64,000 nucleotides of DNA, taken from a bacterium. Lineage in GTDB: Bacteria; Armatimonadota; Zipacnadia; Zipacnadales; Zipacnadaceae. This document shows, piece by piece, positions 48,331 through 56,770 of this stretch. The DNA lies in contig JAUVXR010000007.1 of NCBI GenBank assembly GCA_030603495.1, positions 18,672 to 82,671 of the forward strand, given 5' to 3'. Both the position numbers and the translations under genes were made by a program. Below the pieces are notes generated by a model, which saw nothing but the letters and a program-made list of their open reading frames with translations, ran no database searches and was not told the origin of the DNA. Within the stretch, counting starts at the first letter, position 1. Each line of letters opens with the position of its first letter.

Positions 48331-50235
48331 ATGCCTACTGTGAACATCACCTTCGAGGATTACGAGATCGTGGCGCCAGCCGAAACTGGCGAGACGATTC
48401 TCGAGGTTGCCAACCGCGCGGGTGTGCGGCTGGCCAGCTATTGTGGTGGACGCGGCGTGTGTCGGCAGTGTGAAGTAGTGATAACGTCGGGCGCGGTGCA
48501 GCCCAGAGACCGCGCGCACGGATATCAGCAACCCGGCCCGGATGCGCAGGGCATGTCTGTTCTGGCCTGTCAATCGGTAGTCACCGAGGATGTCACGGTT
48601 CAGATCCCGCTGCGTAGCCGCGCTGAAGACTTCACTATCCGAGATACCGAGCCGCTCCCCAGCGGGTTAGTGGATTTGGCCAGATTTCTGCCTATTAGTG
48701 CCCTCACACGGCAGTTCGTGCTCACGCTGCCGCAGCCTTCACGAGAGGACACAGTCAGCGACCTGGGCCGGCTGAAAAGGGGCCTGCTGGCGGAAGACCC
48801 CGAGGTCGAACCGGTGACCATTGAGCTTCCCGTGCTCCGCGAACTGCCCCTATCGTTGCGCGAAAACGACTTCAAGGTAGCTGTGGCGGTGACTGATAGC
48901 GGACCGATCCGCAAGATAAGTGCCGTACGGCCCGCCCGGGCGGGCCAGTCGTCTCTGGGACTGGCCATTGATGTTGGCACCAGCAACGTCGCTGTGCAGC
49001 TCGTAGACCTTGCCACCGGCGAGACTCGCGGCGGCGGAATGCGCCGCAACGGGCAAATTGCCTACGGCGAAGACGTCATCAGCCGCATAATCTGGACCCA
49101 GCAGGCCGCCGGTCGGCTGGACCAGATGGGTCAGGCCATCAGAGCCACTCTTAGCGAAATCCTCAGCTATCTATACAACAGATATGAAGTCGCGGCGGAA
49201 GACGTTATTGCTGTGGCTGTGGCCGGAAACGCCACGATGATCAACTTCTTGCTGGGCATTGACTCGACACCGATCCGTCGCAGCCCGCACACTCCTCCGG
49301 CGAGTGCCCTGCCTGTGCTAGAGGGGGGGAAACTCGGGCTAGACGTTCACCCCCAGGCCGCGGTGTTCTGTCAGCCGGCGGTTAGCGGCTTCGTAGGTGG
49401 TGATATAACCGCTGGTGTGCTGGCGACCGGTATGTATGAGTCCGAGGAGCTTTCCTTACTGGTGGACGTGGGGACCAATGGTGAGATTGTTGTCGGCAAC
49501 AATGACTGGTTGATGGCTGCGTCCACTTCTGCAGGACCGGCTTTTGAGGGAGTTGGGGTAGAAGCTGCCATGCCGGCGGCGGCTGGTGCTGTTACCAATC
49601 TGTACTACAATCCGGATAAGGACGTCGTTGAGTACGAGACTATTGATAACCAGCCTCCCCGGGGTATCTGCGGCACCGGTCTGGTCGAGATGCTGGCTTC
49701 ATTGGCCGCAACCGGTGTCATTGACCGCAGCGGCAACATTGATGCAGACTTTGACTCCCCGCGGGCCCGCCAGGCAGACTATGAGCCTGAGTTCGTCCTA
49801 TTCTGGCCGGACGAGGCCGCCATCGCTGAACCCATTAGCATCCGCCAGCATGACATTGACAATCTCCTGCGTTCGAAGGCTGCGGTGCTGGCGGGTATCA
49901 CTGTGCTGCTGGCCAACCTGGATCTGGCAGCAGCGGAGATAGAGCGAATGTACCTGGCAGGGGCCTTTGGCGCCAGTCTCGATGTGGACAAGGCCGTAGC
50001 CATCGGCCTGCTGCCTGACGTCCCCCGCCAGCGGATCCAGGTAGTCGGCAACAGCGCTCTAGCGGGGGCTTATCTCGCTCTGATGTGCCGAGCGGGGCGG
50101 CGGGAGGCCAATGCAATCGCTTCCTCGATAACGTACGTGGATTTGAGCACTGATGTCCGCTTCATGGACGAATTCGTCGCCAGCAATTTTATTCCTCATA
50201 CCGACCTGTCGCGATTTCCGTCGGTAGACGTGTAA
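48331..50235 (+). CDS. RACo-like reductive activator of corrinoid protein (2Fe-2S plus ASKHA/DUF4445)
   Basis: YCGGRGVCRQCEVVITSG; GLAIDVGTSNVAVQLVDLATGE; LLVDVGTNGEIVVGNNDWLMAASTSAGPAFEG. Confidence 0.9.
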   Translation: MPTVNITFEDYEIVAPAETGETILEVANRAGVRLASYCGGRGVCRQCEVVITSGAVQPRDRAHGYQQPGPDAQGMSVLACQSVVTEDVTVQIPLRSRAEDFTIRDTEPLPSGLVDLARFLPISALTRQFVLTLPQPSREDTVSDLGRLKRGLLAEDPEVEPVTIELPVLRELPLSLRENDFKVAVAVTDSGPIRKISAVRPARAGQSSLGLAIDVGTSNVAVQLVDLATGETRGGGMRRNGQIAYGEDVISRIIWTQQAAGRLDQMGQAIRATLSEILSYLYNRYEVAAEDVIAVAVAGNATMINFLLGIDSTPIRRSPHTPPASALPVLEGGKLGLDVHPQAAVFCQPAVSGFVGGDITAGVLATGMYESEELSLLVDVGTNGEIVVGNNDWLMAASTSAGPAFEGVGVEAAMPAAAGAVTNLYYNPDKDVVEYETIDNQPPRGICGTGLVEMLASLAATGVIDRSGNIDADFDSPRARQADYEPEFVLFWPDEAAIAEPISIRQHDIDNLLRSKAAVLAGITVLLANLDLAAAEIERMYLAGAFGASLDVDKAVAIGLLPDVPRQRIQVVGNSALAGAYLALMCRAGRREANAIASSITYVDLSTDVRFMDEFVASNFIPHTDLSRFPSVDV

Positions 50236-50251
50236 GAAGGAGCGAATATCT

Positions 50252-51217
50252 ATGCCGTTCACAGTGCCCAAAGAACGTTGGACCGCTGAAGTCCAGACCG
50301 TCACCATCGGAGCCACTGAGGCCGAAGGCGGTACGCGCACTTCTACTGTCACCATCGGTGGCGATCAGAGCCTGCCCTTTCTACACTTCGAGGGCGACAC
50401 GCCCTACGGGCCAGTCATCGCGGTGGAGATACTCGACGAAGCGCCCCAGGGTTGGCCCGAGCCGCTGGCCGAGCACTACCGGGACGTTTGGGGCGACCCG
50501 GCTGCCTGGGCCCAGAAGGCCGTCGAGGAATTCGGTGCCGATATGATCTGTCTGCGGCTGGCCAGTGCTGACCCGGAGGGCACCGACGCCTCCGCTGATG
50601 ACTGCGCTACCACCATCCGCTCGGTCGTCGAGGCGGTGGGCGTACCGCTGATAATCTGGGGCTGCGGCAACGATGACAAGGATAACGAGATAATGCCGTT
50701 CTGCAGCGAGGCAGCAGCTAGGGAGCGCTGTATCCTGGGTTCGGCTACTGAGGGCAACTACAAGACTATCTGCGCCTCGGCTCTGGCCGACGGCCACCTG
50801 GTAATCAATGAATCGCCGCTGGACATCAACATCCAAAAGCAGGTCAACATCCTGGTTACTGATATGGGTATGAAGCCCGAGGACATCATTATGTACCAGG
50901 TTACCGGCGGGTTGGGTTACGGCGTCGAATATGCCTATTCCATCCTCGAACGCACCCGGCTGGCGGCTCTGGGCGGAGACAGGATGCTCCAGATGCCGAT
51001 GCTATCCATTGTGGGCTCGGAGGCCTGGCGGGTGAAGGAAGCCTGGCAATCCGAGGACGAGGCACCCGAGTGGGGGCCACTGGAGCGGCGCGGCATAATA
51101 TGGGAGGCCGCTACCGCAACTCTGTTCTTGCACGCCGGCACTAACATATTGGTAATGTGGCACCCCCAGGCGGTTAGTCACGTACGCCATCACGTAGCTG
51201 GGCTGCTGTCTGGTTAG
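50252..51217 (+). CDS. acsD: Corrinoid iron-sulfur protein small subunit
   Basis: RTSTVTIGGDQSLPFLHFEGDTPYGPVIAVEILDE...VPLIIWGCGNDDKDNEIM...ILVTDMGMKPEDIIMYQVTGGLGYGVEYAYSILERTR. Confidence 0.95.
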   Translation: MPFTVPKERWTAEVQTVTIGATEAEGGTRTSTVTIGGDQSLPFLHFEGDTPYGPVIAVEILDEAPQGWPEPLAEHYRDVWGDPAAWAQKAVEEFGADMICLRLASADPEGTDASADDCATTIRSVVEAVGVPLIIWGCGNDDKDNEIMPFCSEAAARERCILGSATEGNYKTICASALADGHLVINESPLDINIQKQVNILVTDMGMKPEDIIMYQVTGGLGYGVEYAYSILERTRLAALGGDRMLQMPMLSIVGSEAWRVKEAWQSEDEAPEWGPLERRGIIWEAATATLFLHAGTNILVMWHPQAVSHVRHHVAGLLSG

Positions 51218-51274
51218 CCAGGCCAGTCGCGAGTTGCGCCGGGCAGCTTTACGAACAATTAAGGAGAGTTTCCC

Positions 51275-52060
51275 ATGTTTGTTATCGGCGAGCGTATCAA
51301 CGGCATGTTCACCGACGTCAAGAAGGCCATCCAGGCTGAAGATCCCGCCCCCATCCAGGAGCTGGCCAAGCGTCAGATAGCCGCGGGCGCCAACGCCTTG
51401 GACATCAATGTTGGGCCGGCCACTACCGACAAGGTAGGGGCTATGAAGTGGCTGGTGGAGGTCGCTCGGGAAGCGGTGGACGTGCCCTTGTGCATAGATA
51501 CCCCCAATGCCCAGGTTATGCGCGTGGGTCTGGAAGCCGCCGGGGGGAATGCCATCATCAACTCAACGACCGGCGAAGAGGAGCGGATGGCCGAAGTTTT
51601 ACCGCTGGCGGCGGAGTTCAACTGCCCGGTGATTGGTTTGACCATTGACGCCGAAGGTGTACCTCGCGACGCCAATGGCCGGATGGAGATAGCCCTGCGT
51701 CTAGCTGCGGCGTGCATGGAGCAGGGCATAGCCATGACCGACTTGTATATTGATCCGGTCATTCTGCCTGTAAATGCGATGCAGGCGGTGCCCGAGGAGG
51801 TGCTAAAGTCCCTGGGTATGTGCAAGGCGCTCTCGGACCCCCCTCCTCAGACTATCCTAGGCCTTAGCAACGTCTCCCAGGGCACACTCTATCGCGAACT
51901 GATTAACCGTACCTACCTGGTCATGGCTGTGGCTAACAGCCTCGACGCAGCCATCATGGACCCCTTTGACGACGACCTGATGGAAGCGATGATTACCACC
52001 GAAGTGCTCTTGAACCGCAACGTTTACTGCGACGACTTTATCAAAGCCTACCGCAGGTAG
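51275..52060 (+). CDS. acsE: Methyltetrahydrofolate:corrinoid/iron-sulfur protein methyltransferase
   Basis: MFVIGERINGMFTDVKKAI...GANALDINVGPATTDKVGAMKWLVEVAREAVDVPLCIDTPN...LGLSNVSQGT. Confidence 0.95.
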   Translation: MFVIGERINGMFTDVKKAIQAEDPAPIQELAKRQIAAGANALDINVGPATTDKVGAMKWLVEVAREAVDVPLCIDTPNAQVMRVGLEAAGGNAIINSTTGEEERMAEVLPLAAEFNCPVIGLTIDAEGVPRDANGRMEIALRLAAACMEQGIAMTDLYIDPVILPVNAMQAVPEEVLKSLGMCKALSDPPPQTILGLSNVSQGTLYRELINRTYLVMAVANSLDAAIMDPFDDDLMEAMITTEVLLNRNVYCDDFIKAYRR

Positions 52061-52096
52061 GCAGTCGGGGATGCGTCTGGTGGGTGACAGCGGAGC

Positions 52097-52816
52097 ATGA
52101 CCTCGGTCGAGATCCTCCACATTGAAGGCCACTTCTGGCAGCGCCTATTTGAGCATCTTTACACGATGAGTGAAGAGGTAACAGCAACTCAGGTTCCCAG
52201 CCAACTACCAATGATCGTAGACAATCCTCGTGACTTCCTGCCAGCGTCGGTCGGAGCAGCCGATGTTACGATTGCGGTCAATATTCACCACGACTTGCTT
52301 GCGGAGCTGCCGTCATTCGTGTCGGAACGAGGCGGACAAGCGCTCATTGCCCCCCGGGAAGACCCAACTTGGATAAGACCCGGGCTGATGAACCAAGTCA
52401 CTCAGGATTGCGTGAAGCTAGGGATAGAATGTGCCTTTCCTGAGCCGTTCTGCGCCCTGCAGCCAAATACGCCCATAGTTGAGCAGTTTTGCCGAGAGTA
52501 CCAGGTCGGCTGCCCGCAGCTTGAGTTCGTTGTCACGAACGGGCGGATTAGCACGGCACGTTGCCTGCGTAGCGCACCGTGCGGTTTGACCGTATGGGTG
52601 GCTGAGCGGTTGGAGGGCATCGAGGCCGGAGAAGCTCTGGTCGAGCAGGCCAAGGTCCTCCACCACAGCCGGCCCTGCTTGGCCAGCATGGTGATGCTGC
52701 CGGGTATGGATGATACGCTGATGCACAAGTCACTGGACATATTCGAAGACACTGTCCGCGAAGCTCTCCGGGCCGCGCTGGCTGATGTCGGATCTGGGGA
52801 AGGTGGAAGGCCATGA
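52097..52816 (+). CDS. DUF166-like protein
   Basis: Family recalled from sequence character (IDDAVNIHHDLLAEL-type core VTIAVNIHHDLLAELP, CLRSAPCGLT); position between acsE and cooC. Confidence 0.55.
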   Translation: MTSVEILHIEGHFWQRLFEHLYTMSEEVTATQVPSQLPMIVDNPRDFLPASVGAADVTIAVNIHHDLLAELPSFVSERGGQALIAPREDPTWIRPGLMNQVTQDCVKLGIECAFPEPFCALQPNTPIVEQFCREYQVGCPQLEFVVTNGRISTARCLRSAPCGLTVWVAERLEGIEAGEALVEQAKVLHHSRPCLASMVMLPGMDDTLMHKSLDIFEDTVREALRAALADVGSGEGGRP

Positions 52817-53574
52817 GAATCGCGATAGCCGGTAAGGGCGGAGTTGGGAAGACTACTGTGTCCGCAGGGTTGTGTCGGCTGTTAGCAGAGCGGGGTCGAA
52901 ATCCCCGGGCAGTGGATGCTGATCCCAACAACTGTCTCGGATATGCGCTGGGTTTTCCGGCACAGCTACTGGTCGACATCAGGCCGTTGTCCGAAATGCG
53001 GGAGCTGCTCGCCGAACGTGCGGGAGCCGCTCCCGGGCAAGGCGGGATGTTCGCGCTCGCCCCACCCGTGACTGACCTGATCGCCGAATACGAGATCAAT
53101 TATGGCGGTATGAGTCTATTGGTGATGGGCACTGTTGATGAGGGTGGTAGGGGCTGCATGTGCCCAGAGAATGCGACGCTGCAGGCGATCCTGCGTGAAT
53201 TAGTCGCCGAGGAGCGGGATCTGTTGGTGGATATGGTAGCGGGCCTGGAACACCTGGGGCGAGGTACCGCGCAGTACGTTGATGAACTTCTGATAGTAGC
53301 TCAGCCGGCGAGCGCCGCCCTGCGCACAGTCAGGCGGATGATTGATCTGGCTGAGGACATCGGCCTGGACCGGATTTCGATACTGGGTAATAACGCTGTC
53401 AACGAGCAAGACGTTCAAATGATTCGGGACAGCTTGCCTGATCTGCCGGTGGTGGATGTTCTGCCCCATTATCCTGGCCTACAGGATGATGACGTCTTTG
53501 CCGGGGCGGACGGTCAGCGCTTGAAGGTGGACCTAACCAGAGTTCTGGAGCACCTGGCAGGGCAGGAGGAATGA
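52813..53574 (+). CDS. cooC: CooC-like nickel-insertion P-loop ATPase
   Basis: IAIAGKGGVGKTTVSAGLCRLLAERG...VDADPNNCLGYALG...GGRGCMCPENATLQAILREL (CxC). Confidence 0.9.
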   Translation: MRIAIAGKGGVGKTTVSAGLCRLLAERGRNPRAVDADPNNCLGYALGFPAQLLVDIRPLSEMRELLAERAGAAPGQGGMFALAPPVTDLIAEYEINYGGMSLLVMGTVDEGGRGCMCPENATLQAILRELVAEERDLLVDMVAGLEHLGRGTAQYVDELLIVAQPASAALRTVRRMIDLAEDIGLDRISILGNNAVNEQDVQMIRDSLPDLPVVDVLPHYPGLQDDDVFAGADGQRLKVDLTRVLEHLAGQEE

Positions 53575-53589
53575 GGACGCAACCACGCT

Positions 53590-54351
53590 ATGGGTAAAGT
53601 AATAGTCGTTACAGGACGGGGGGGGAGTGGCAAGACCAGCTTCGTGGCGCTGGCCGCCAAGCACCTGCCCGCGCCGCAACTGCTGATTGATGCCGACTCC
53701 GACCAGAATCTGGCAGCGATGCTCGGGATTGATCTCCAGGAGGCCGGCGTCCGGACGATTTCGGACATCTTGCATGACATCCAGGTGTCGCGGCGTACCG
53801 AATCGCCGGAGTTGGGTTCGATGCCCTTGGCCCAGCAGATTGAATACCTGCTGCATATGAATTGCCTGTACGAATCCGAGGATTTTGACCTCATCTCAGT
53901 GGGGGTAAAGTGGACGCAGGGATGTTACTGCCACGCCAACGACATTCTCCGGCGGGTATTGCCCGAATTGGCTCGCAGCTACACCTGCACTGTGATTGAT
54001 TCGCCCGGCGGCCTGGAGCACTTGAACAGAAGGATCACCAGCGAGATTGACGACATCTTCGTTGTCATGGATCCCTCGGCGAAGTCGCTGCGCAATGTGG
54101 CGAGAATAAAGACCATCGCGGAGGACCTAACAATCCGCTATTCTCATCTGTATCTGGTAGCAAACTATCGGTTTGACGACGAGAAGACTGAGATTCTGCA
54201 GGACATCCCTGGCACCACTTATCTGGGGAGAATACCCTCTGATCCTGAGGTCGAAGAACACGATTGGAGCAATCAGTCTTTGCTGGAGCTACCCGATTCG
54301 GGGCCGGCGCCCTCGGCGGTCGCGGAGATATTGAGCAACGCCGGCTATTGA
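53590..54351 (+). CDS. Second CooC/AcsF-like P-loop ATPase
   Basis: VIVVTGRGGSGKTSFVALAAKHL...IDADSDQNLAAMLGIDL...VKWTQGCYCHANDILRRVLPEL (CxC). Confidence 0.88.
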   Translation: MGKVIVVTGRGGSGKTSFVALAAKHLPAPQLLIDADSDQNLAAMLGIDLQEAGVRTISDILHDIQVSRRTESPELGSMPLAQQIEYLLHMNCLYESEDFDLISVGVKWTQGCYCHANDILRRVLPELARSYTCTVIDSPGGLEHLNRRITSEIDDIFVVMDPSAKSLRNVARIKTIAEDLTIRYSHLYLVANYRFDDEKTEILQDIPGTTYLGRIPSDPEVEEHDWSNQSLLELPDSGPAPSAVAEILSNAGY

Positions 54352-54554
54352 ACCGCGGCTGTATCCGGCGGCGCCAAAGACGAAGTCAGATGGCAGTGGA
54401 GATATTCGTAACGAGTATGCGACAGATCACGGGCAAGACGCAGGCACTCATCGCTTCCCAAGCAGTTCCGATAATCGTTCCGTAGAGGAAGCCAAGTCCT
54501 TCATTTTCCGAAGTCTCATATGACAAATGTCCGCTCGATACTGGAGGTGTGACT

Positions 54555-55976
54555 ATGGCTCAACTCTTTGCTGATGCCGATCTTGACCGTCTCATCGAAG
54601 ATATCTACCATCTGCTCTCCGAGGTGGGGCTCAGAGTAGACCACAGTAAAGTAGCAGAGGAGATGAGATCAGCAGGCTGCCAGCCCAGGGCTGATGGTCG
54701 CCTTCGCATACCCAAGGGACTATTAGACGAACTGATAGAGCGCCAACGCGTGCGCCAACGCCAACAAAAGTGTTTGGTCAGACCGGTTGATTCGGATATG
54801 GCACAGCTAATGGACCGTGCCTTCAGCCCCGGCCCCACGAAGTACTATGACTACGAGCAGCGCAAGACTATGCGTGTTGATACACCTACGTTTACTCGTA
54901 TGATTCAGTTTGCTGAAGCCACACCCGAAATCGCAATGGTATCCCCGTGGGTTCGACAAGATACAGCACCTGCAATCGAGCCAATTGAGAGCGTGGTCTT
55001 AGGCTTGAAGCTATCGCGCAAGATGTTGGGCATAGACGCGCTCGTACCTGCACAGGTCAAATACTTGGTGGAGATTAGTGAAATAGTAACGGGACGGTCC
55101 GGTGACACCACCTACCTGAGAGGATCGCAGTGCATGACTTCTCCGCTTATCTTGGGCCATCGGTCCGCAGAAGAGATCGCGGAGCGAGCTCGCTGCGGTG
55201 TAGAGCATTATTTCATCGCTAGCATGGCGATGGTGGGAGTCAATACTCCTATAACCTTAGCTGGAGCAGTTGTCGTAGCCGCTGCTGAGATTCTTGGAGG
55301 AATAGTCGCTGCGTATCTCATGAACCCGGCAGCTGCCTTGACTGGTGGAGTAGTGACCACGGTGATGGATATGCACAGTGGTGGTGCCACGCTGGCCGCG
55401 CCGGAGAATTGTCTTCTCCAGGCGGGGGTGTGCGAGTTGTTTGAACGGCGGCTTGGTGGACATATTATCGAAGATATGCAGTATGCCCCTTGCTCCCCGG
55501 TGCCCGGGCTACAGGTTGTATATGAGAATTTCCTGACAGCTATGGCCGAGACCCATTTAATGGGCCAGCGAAGAAGATATGTCGGTCGGGGTCTGTTAGC
55601 CAATGGTGGGGTAGGTTCGCCGGTACAAGCGATGTTAGACATTGAAGTGATGAAATCCTTGGCTCATGTGGATCTTGGCATTCCAGTTGCCGATGCGACA
55701 CTGCAAAGCAGCGAGATCATCGAGCGCATACGCGATGGCAAGGACTTTCTGACCAGCGAGTATACTCTGAGCCACTTCCGTGACCTGTGGATACCGCGTT
55801 TCTTTGTGCGACAGACCACGGATTTACGAGCCAGCAGCGAGGCAGCCATCCTGGAACGGTGCAATAGTGCGTGGCGGGAGAATGTCAAGCAGTACCACGC
55901 GCCTAACTGGCCGGAAGATACCTTATGTGCCCTCGACGATGTCGTGCGTCGTGCTCGGGCTGAACTGTGTGTCTAG
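54555..55976 (+). CDS. MttB-family (trimethylamine methyltransferase-like, COG5598) protein without pyrrolysine codon
   Basis: RLIEDIYHLLSEVGLRVDHSKVAEEMRSAGC...LRGSQCMTSPLILGHRSAEEIAERARCGVEHYFIASMAMVGVNTPITLAGAVVVAAAEILGG; no internal stop. Confidence 0.87.
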   Translation: MAQLFADADLDRLIEDIYHLLSEVGLRVDHSKVAEEMRSAGCQPRADGRLRIPKGLLDELIERQRVRQRQQKCLVRPVDSDMAQLMDRAFSPGPTKYYDYEQRKTMRVDTPTFTRMIQFAEATPEIAMVSPWVRQDTAPAIEPIESVVLGLKLSRKMLGIDALVPAQVKYLVEISEIVTGRSGDTTYLRGSQCMTSPLILGHRSAEEIAERARCGVEHYFIASMAMVGVNTPITLAGAVVVAAAEILGGIVAAYLMNPAAALTGGVVTTVMDMHSGGATLAAPENCLLQAGVCELFERRLGGHIIEDMQYAPCSPVPGLQVVYENFLTAMAETHLMGQRRRYVGRGLLANGGVGSPVQAMLDIEVMKSLAHVDLGIPVADATLQSSEIIERIRDGKDFLTSEYTLSHFRDLWIPRFFVRQTTDLRASSEAAILERCNSAWRENVKQYHAPNWPEDTLCALDDVVRRARAELCV

Positions 55977-56090
55977 AGGCCTGTCGGAATACTCCTGAAA
56001 CGGCTACAAATCCGCGTGTTGTGTGGAGGTTTCGGACTATAAACTCGCACAGTCTTCTGGCGGCGACTGTGCCGTCAGGAGGGGCTCAAA

Positions 56091-56615
56091 GTGCCCCAAA
56101 AACAGCCCAAGCGGCGGCGCTTGTGGTTAAATGATGGGTCCTGTGTGCGGCTGCGTGCGGCCTACCGGGATCACGTATGGAGCTATGACTTCATGCATGG
56201 ACGCACGCATGACGGCAAAGCGTTTCGTTTGCTGACTACTATCGGTGAATATAGCCGGGAGTGTCTGGCCATTAAGGTAGCCTGCCGGCTGACTAGTGAA
56301 GAGGGGTTAGACCAACTGACCCAGTTGTTCATCCAACGGCACATCCTTGACCATATCCGGCATCCGACGTACGCTGCACACTGGCTATGGGCAATCGCTC
56401 AAGCGTTGTTACTCCAGAACTGGATCGCAGGCTTGGCCATGCTGGCGTCTTTCCTTTCCCTGTACCTGCTGCGGGTTCCGCGTGAGGAAGAAATGATGCT
56501 TGAGCACTTTGGAGAAGAGTACGGTTCCTACATGAACCGAACCGGCCGAGTCATTCCGCATCTTTGGGGACAGTGTCCGCCCCCAGCTAAATCTGGCGAA
56601 GAAGCGTGCAGTTGA
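56091..56615 (+). pseudogene. Chimeric ORF: IS3-family OrfB fragment fused in frame to C-terminus of an isoprenylcysteine carboxyl methyltransferase-like protein
   Basis: Residues 1-90 PQKQPKRRRLWLNDGSCVRLRAAYRDHVWSYDFMHGRTHDGKAFRLLTTIGEYSRECLAIKVACRLT (IS3 rve domain); residues about 88-165 IRHPTYAAHWLWAIAQALLLQNW...LYLLRVPREEEMMLEHFGEEYGSYMNRTGRVIPHL (ICMT). Confidence 0.8.
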
Positions 56616-56695
56616 TTTAGGCATGTGGATTTGATATAATGGTAGCAGTCACGCCATAGAATGCCAGGCAGCAACTGAACTTGGTCATTATGGGT

Positions 56696-56770
56696 TCCCC
56701 GGTAGCTCAACGGTAGAGCAACTGGCTGTTAACCAGTAGGTTGGTGGTTCGAATCCGCCCCGGGGAGCCA
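56696..56770 (+). tRNA. tRNA-Asn (anticodon GTT), CCA encoded
   Basis: TCCCCGG...CTGTTAA anticodon loop...GGTTCGAATCC T-arm...CCGGGGA-G-CCA; acceptor and anticodon stems pair. Confidence 0.96.

Noticed and set aside
47605-48573. 322-aa minus-strand ORF
   Set aside because: Antisense to acsC and the start of the RACo-like gene; no domain signal.
52097-52816. Thymidylate synthase annotation for the DUF166-like protein
   Set aside because: That label is sometimes attached to the family but no catalytic motif of thymidylate synthase is visible; context points to CODH/ACS function.
54555-55976. Pyrrolysine-containing trimethylamine methyltransferase
   Set aside because: ORF is complete without an in-frame TAG, so a pyrrolysine reading is not supported.
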